The notes under the pieces were generated by a model. That model saw only the letters and a list, made by a program, of their open reading frames with translations, was not told where the DNA came from and searched no databases. Both the position numbers and the translations under genes were made by a program. This document shows positions 7,120-8,880 of a DNA stretch of 8,880 bases, in pieces; within the stretch, counting starts at the first letter, position 1; the number at the start of each line of letters is the position of its first letter. The stretch is taken from positions 1 through 8,880 of the forward strand of contig JBFHES010000195.1 in NCBI GenBank assembly GCA_041584015.1, read 5' to 3'. This DNA comes from JBFHES01 sp041584015. GTDB taxonomy: Bacteria; Bacteroidota; Bacteroidia; Bacteroidales; M50B96.

Positions 7120-7144
7120 AGCTTAAACCTTCTTACGTTAAGCT
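7120..7144. repeat. 7-bp inverted repeat after the dioxygenase gene
   Basis: AGCTTAA (7120-7126) and TTAAGCT (7138-7144) are perfect inverted arms separated by 11 bp, starting 20 bp after the dioxygenase stop. The stem is AT-rich and no U-tract follows, so it is at most a weak terminator or an mRNA 3'-end stabilising hairpin. Confidence 0.3.
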
Positions 7145-7256
7145 CAGCCTTAAAAAACTTACCAAGCCAGAAGTCTTCATAGGAAATAAATAATCGTGGT
7201 ATAAGTGCATTACAACACGAACCATTGATAAAATCGATATGCCTCTATAGACATCT

Positions 7257-7271
7257 CACACGTGACGTGTG
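7257..7271. promoter_or_regulatory. 15-bp palindrome, candidate operator
   Basis: CACACGTGACGTGTG is a perfect palindrome with 7-bp arms around a single central base. It is GC-richer than its surroundings and stands alone in non-coding DNA, typical of a dimeric regulator site. It lies about 360 bp upstream of the radical SAM start and 157 bp downstream of the dioxygenase stop, so its target gene is unclear. Confidence 0.4.
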
Positions 7272-7420
7272 GATATTGTAGAATCTTGCATAAGCAATAC
7301 TCTTTCACTTTAGCTGAAGGTTCAGCATTTGCAACCAGACAGTGCAGAACCAGCTCTACACTTTCAATCCATTCGTGAAGTTTCTATTAATATGAAGTGT
7401 TCATCGAATTGAATAATTTA

Positions 7421-7438
7421 TACATTTGCACATGCAAA
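7421..7438 (+). promoter_or_regulatory. Possible -7 box with overlapping inverted repeat
   Basis: TACATTTG (7421-7428) matches the Bacteroidota sigma-A -7 consensus TAnnTTTG on the plus strand, but the only nearby TTG (7409-7411) is 9 bp upstream, too close for a standard -33 element. TTTGCA (7425-7430) and TGCAAA (7433-7438) form a perfect inverted repeat with a 2-bp spacer directly over the box, which could be an operator. Transcription from here would give the radical SAM gene a leader of roughly 190 nt. Confidence 0.3.
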
Positions 7439-7554
7439 AGAGTGCTTACTTTTTATCGTCAATCAATCATGCAATCAAATCTGCTCGTAACAGCAGTGAT
7501 TCTAATGCTTTAATTCGTCAAGCCATTTTCCTTTATATGTTTGCTCAGTTTTAG
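7432..7554 (+). CDS. Possible 40-residue peptide ORF upstream of the radical SAM gene
   Basis: ATG at 7432 to TAG at 7552-7554 encodes 40 residues beginning MQKSAYFLSS, moderately basic with a hydrophobic end (IFLYMFAQF). It lies in the putative leader of the radical SAM gene, 73 bp before that start and in a different frame. The ATG is only 3 bp after the -7-like box, so transcription from that box could not include it. It may be chance; a leader peptide is the alternative. Confidence 0.2.
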   Translation: MQKSAYFLSSINHAIKSARNSSDSNALIRQAIFLYMFAQF

Positions 7555-7627
7555 TATAGTTTATTAGACACGTCAGTCTCTATTAGCAACATTCCTTTTT
7601 TCTATTTTCTTCACCTATACATTATTG

Positions 7628-8880
7628 ATGAGTGCATATTATGCTTATCTGAATGATTTAATAAATCGTTCGATAAAAAAGTACAGAGAATCTGGTACAA
7701 TTAACTGGGCTAATCCTTATACAAGTCAGGAGTTTGAGGATCAAAAAGCAGATCTCCTAAAATCCTATTCAAAGGCAGTTAACTGGTCGTTCAAGAAAAC
7801 TAAGCCCTGGGTGAATAGTATATCTAAAGGTTGTGAGCTCTGCGGACAAGGAGACTGGTCGTGTTTGTTTATTACCGGACGATGCAATGCCAATTGCTTT
7901 TATTGTCCAACCGCCCAGAACAACGACGATTTACCAACTGCGCAACAATTAAGTTTTGATGATCCGGAAGTGTATGCCAATTTCTTAAATGATTTTAATT
8001 TTAAGGGATGCAGTTTTAGTGGCGGCGAACCGTTTTTGGTATTTGATAAAATGATGAATTTTCTTGAAGTTATTCGAAAAAGAACTTCACCCGATATGTA
8101 TATCTGGATGTACACCAATGGTCTGCTAGCATCAAAAGAAAAGTTTCAGCTTCTGGCAGATAAGGGCTTAAATGAAGTACGATTTGATATTGGAGCGACT
8201 GCTTATAAAACCGATTTTATCGACCATGCTTCTGGAATAATTAAGCATATTACGGTAGAAATTCCAGCTGTACCAGATAAAAAAGATTTGCTGATAAAGC
8301 TTATACCTGAACTTATTGAAAAAGGGGTTACCAATATAAACTTGCATCAAATGAGGCTAACAACCTTTAATGCTCCCGAGTTGCTCAAGCGGGATTATAC
8401 CTATGTGCATGGCGAGCATCCAGTGGTGCTTGAGTCGGAATTAGCAGCGCTTGAGATTCTTCGATATGTGGATGAAAACAACTTAGCCATTGGAATTAAC
8501 TATTGTGGATTTCAGTACAAGCAGCGTTTTCAAAAAGCGGGTTACCGAAAAAAAATAGCCGAGAAACTTTATCCCAACTCACAAATTAGTGAGAATGGTT
8601 TTTTGTGCAAATATTTTAAGGATGCTGAATCGAGCGGAACCAATGCGGCATTAACGAATCAGGAAATAGTAGCAAAAATGCAGACTGGCGAACTTTCTGA
8701 GATGAACCTTAACGAAGTGATGACTATTAATAGCAATACTCCTTTTGTGCTTGTATCATTTGAAGGAATGTTATTGGAACCGGGGTCTCCTACAAATGGA
8801 AATACTGCACGCATCATAGATCAATCCACTTATCATGTCGATCAGGCCTCTGTGGCTGCTCCGCTCATATTTAAAGCTGA
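7628..8880 (+). CDS. Radical SAM protein, COG2108-like, 3' end outside window
   Basis: 417 codons are visible and the frame is still open at the window edge. The radical SAM signature CNANCFYC gives Cys86, Cys90 and Cys93, the 4Fe-4S ligands that bind S-adenosylmethionine. SGGEP (131-135) is the GGE SAM-binding motif, and MYTNG (161-165) and the FDIGA strand (187-191) fit the TIM barrel. A preceding GCELCGQG...C segment (Cys69, Cys72, Cys79) leading into LFITGRCN resembles the COG2108 group (uncharacterised proteins related to pyruvate-formate-lyase activase), whose archaeal members share a GCxLC...TGxC...CFYCP layout. The 68-residue N-terminal extension is hydrophilic, so the protein is cytoplasmic. 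ATG 7628 is chosen because it is the first ATG after an in-frame stop at 7565-7567; no Shine-Dalgarno is seen. Substrate and reaction are unknown. Downstream partners are outside the window. Confidence 0.88.
   Translation, partial: MSAYYAYLNDLINRSIKKYRESGTINWANPYTSQEFEDQKADLLKSYSKAVNWSFKKTKPWVNSISKGCELCGQGDWSCLFITGRCNANCFYCPTAQNNDDLPTAQQLSFDDPEVYANFLNDFNFKGCSFSGGEPFLVFDKMMNFLEVIRKRTSPDMYIWMYTNGLLASKEKFQLLADKGLNEVRFDIGATAYKTDFIDHASGIIKHITVEIPAVPDKKDLLIKLIPELIEKGVTNINLHQMRLTTFNAPELLKRDYTYVHGEHPVVLESELAALEILRYVDENNLAIGINYCGFQYKQRFQKAGYRKKIAEKLYPNSQISENGFLCKYFKDAESSGTNAALTNQEIVAKMQTGELSEMNLNEVMTINSNTPFVLVSFEGMLLEPGSPTNGNTARIIDQSTYHVDQASVAAPLIFKA

Larger units (their letters stand above)
7101..7627. 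other. Intergenic region with several inverted repeats
   Basis: A 527-bp spacer between the dioxygenase and radical SAM genes. It contains a possible hairpin just after the dioxygenase, a 15-bp palindrome, an imperfect ATTCG(A)TGAA inverted repeat around 7372-7408, a -7-like box with an overlapping inverted repeat, and a 40-codon ORF. None of these clearly places the radical SAM promoter. Confidence 0.45.

Noticed and set aside
7120..7144. Intrinsic terminator of the dioxygenase gene
   Set aside because: The stem is AT-rich and no U-tract follows on the plus strand, so it is listed only as an inverted repeat.
7900..8350. Two minus-strand ORFs (72 and 60 codons)
   Set aside because: Both are antisense to the radical SAM domain, which is intact on the plus strand.

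Overview
The window looks like chromosomal DNA of a Bacteroidota bacterium, probably an environmental or marine member. It is AT-rich. Two of its proteins end in recognisable type IX secretion system (T9SS, type A) C-terminal sorting domains, the large one is a typical PKD/CUB-decorated exoprotein, and clear Shine-Dalgarno sequences are generally lacking. All of this fits that phylum.

Layout, left to right. Positions 25-1001 (minus strand) hold a likely two-gene operon: a 255-aa putative lipoprotein with a hydrophobic C-terminus, followed after 11 bp by a 65-aa protein with two membrane segments; neither has a known function to me. Upstream of this pair, 1002-1400 has no long gene but is rich in structure: a perfect 14-bp palindrome, a set of nested inverted repeats spanning about 210 bp (structured RNA or mobile-element remnant), and a minus-strand terminator. 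That terminator closes a 47-codon ORF (1405-1548) that may be a small gene or the tail of a broken one. Positions 1782-5569 (minus) contain a large secreted thermolysin-like (M4) metalloprotease with CUB, PKD, Ig-like and T9SS domains and its own strong terminator. A 580-bp divergent spacer separates it from a plus-strand secreted intradiol ring-cleavage dioxygenase (6150-7100), which carries both a twin-arginine-type signal and a T9SS tail. After a 527-bp spacer with several inverted repeats, the window ends inside a plus-strand radical SAM protein (from 7628, 3' end missing) whose cysteine pattern resembles the uncharacterised COG2108 group.

Functionally, the protease and the dioxygenase are both predicted to be delivered to the cell surface or medium by T9SS, where they would attack extracellular protein and aromatic (catecholic) compounds. 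They are divergently oriented, and nothing in the sequence proves co-regulation. The radical SAM protein is cytoplasmic and appears unrelated. I see no tRNA, rRNA, CRISPR array or intact transposase. The least explained parts are the nested inverted repeats at 1119-1331 and the small lipoprotein/membrane-protein pair.
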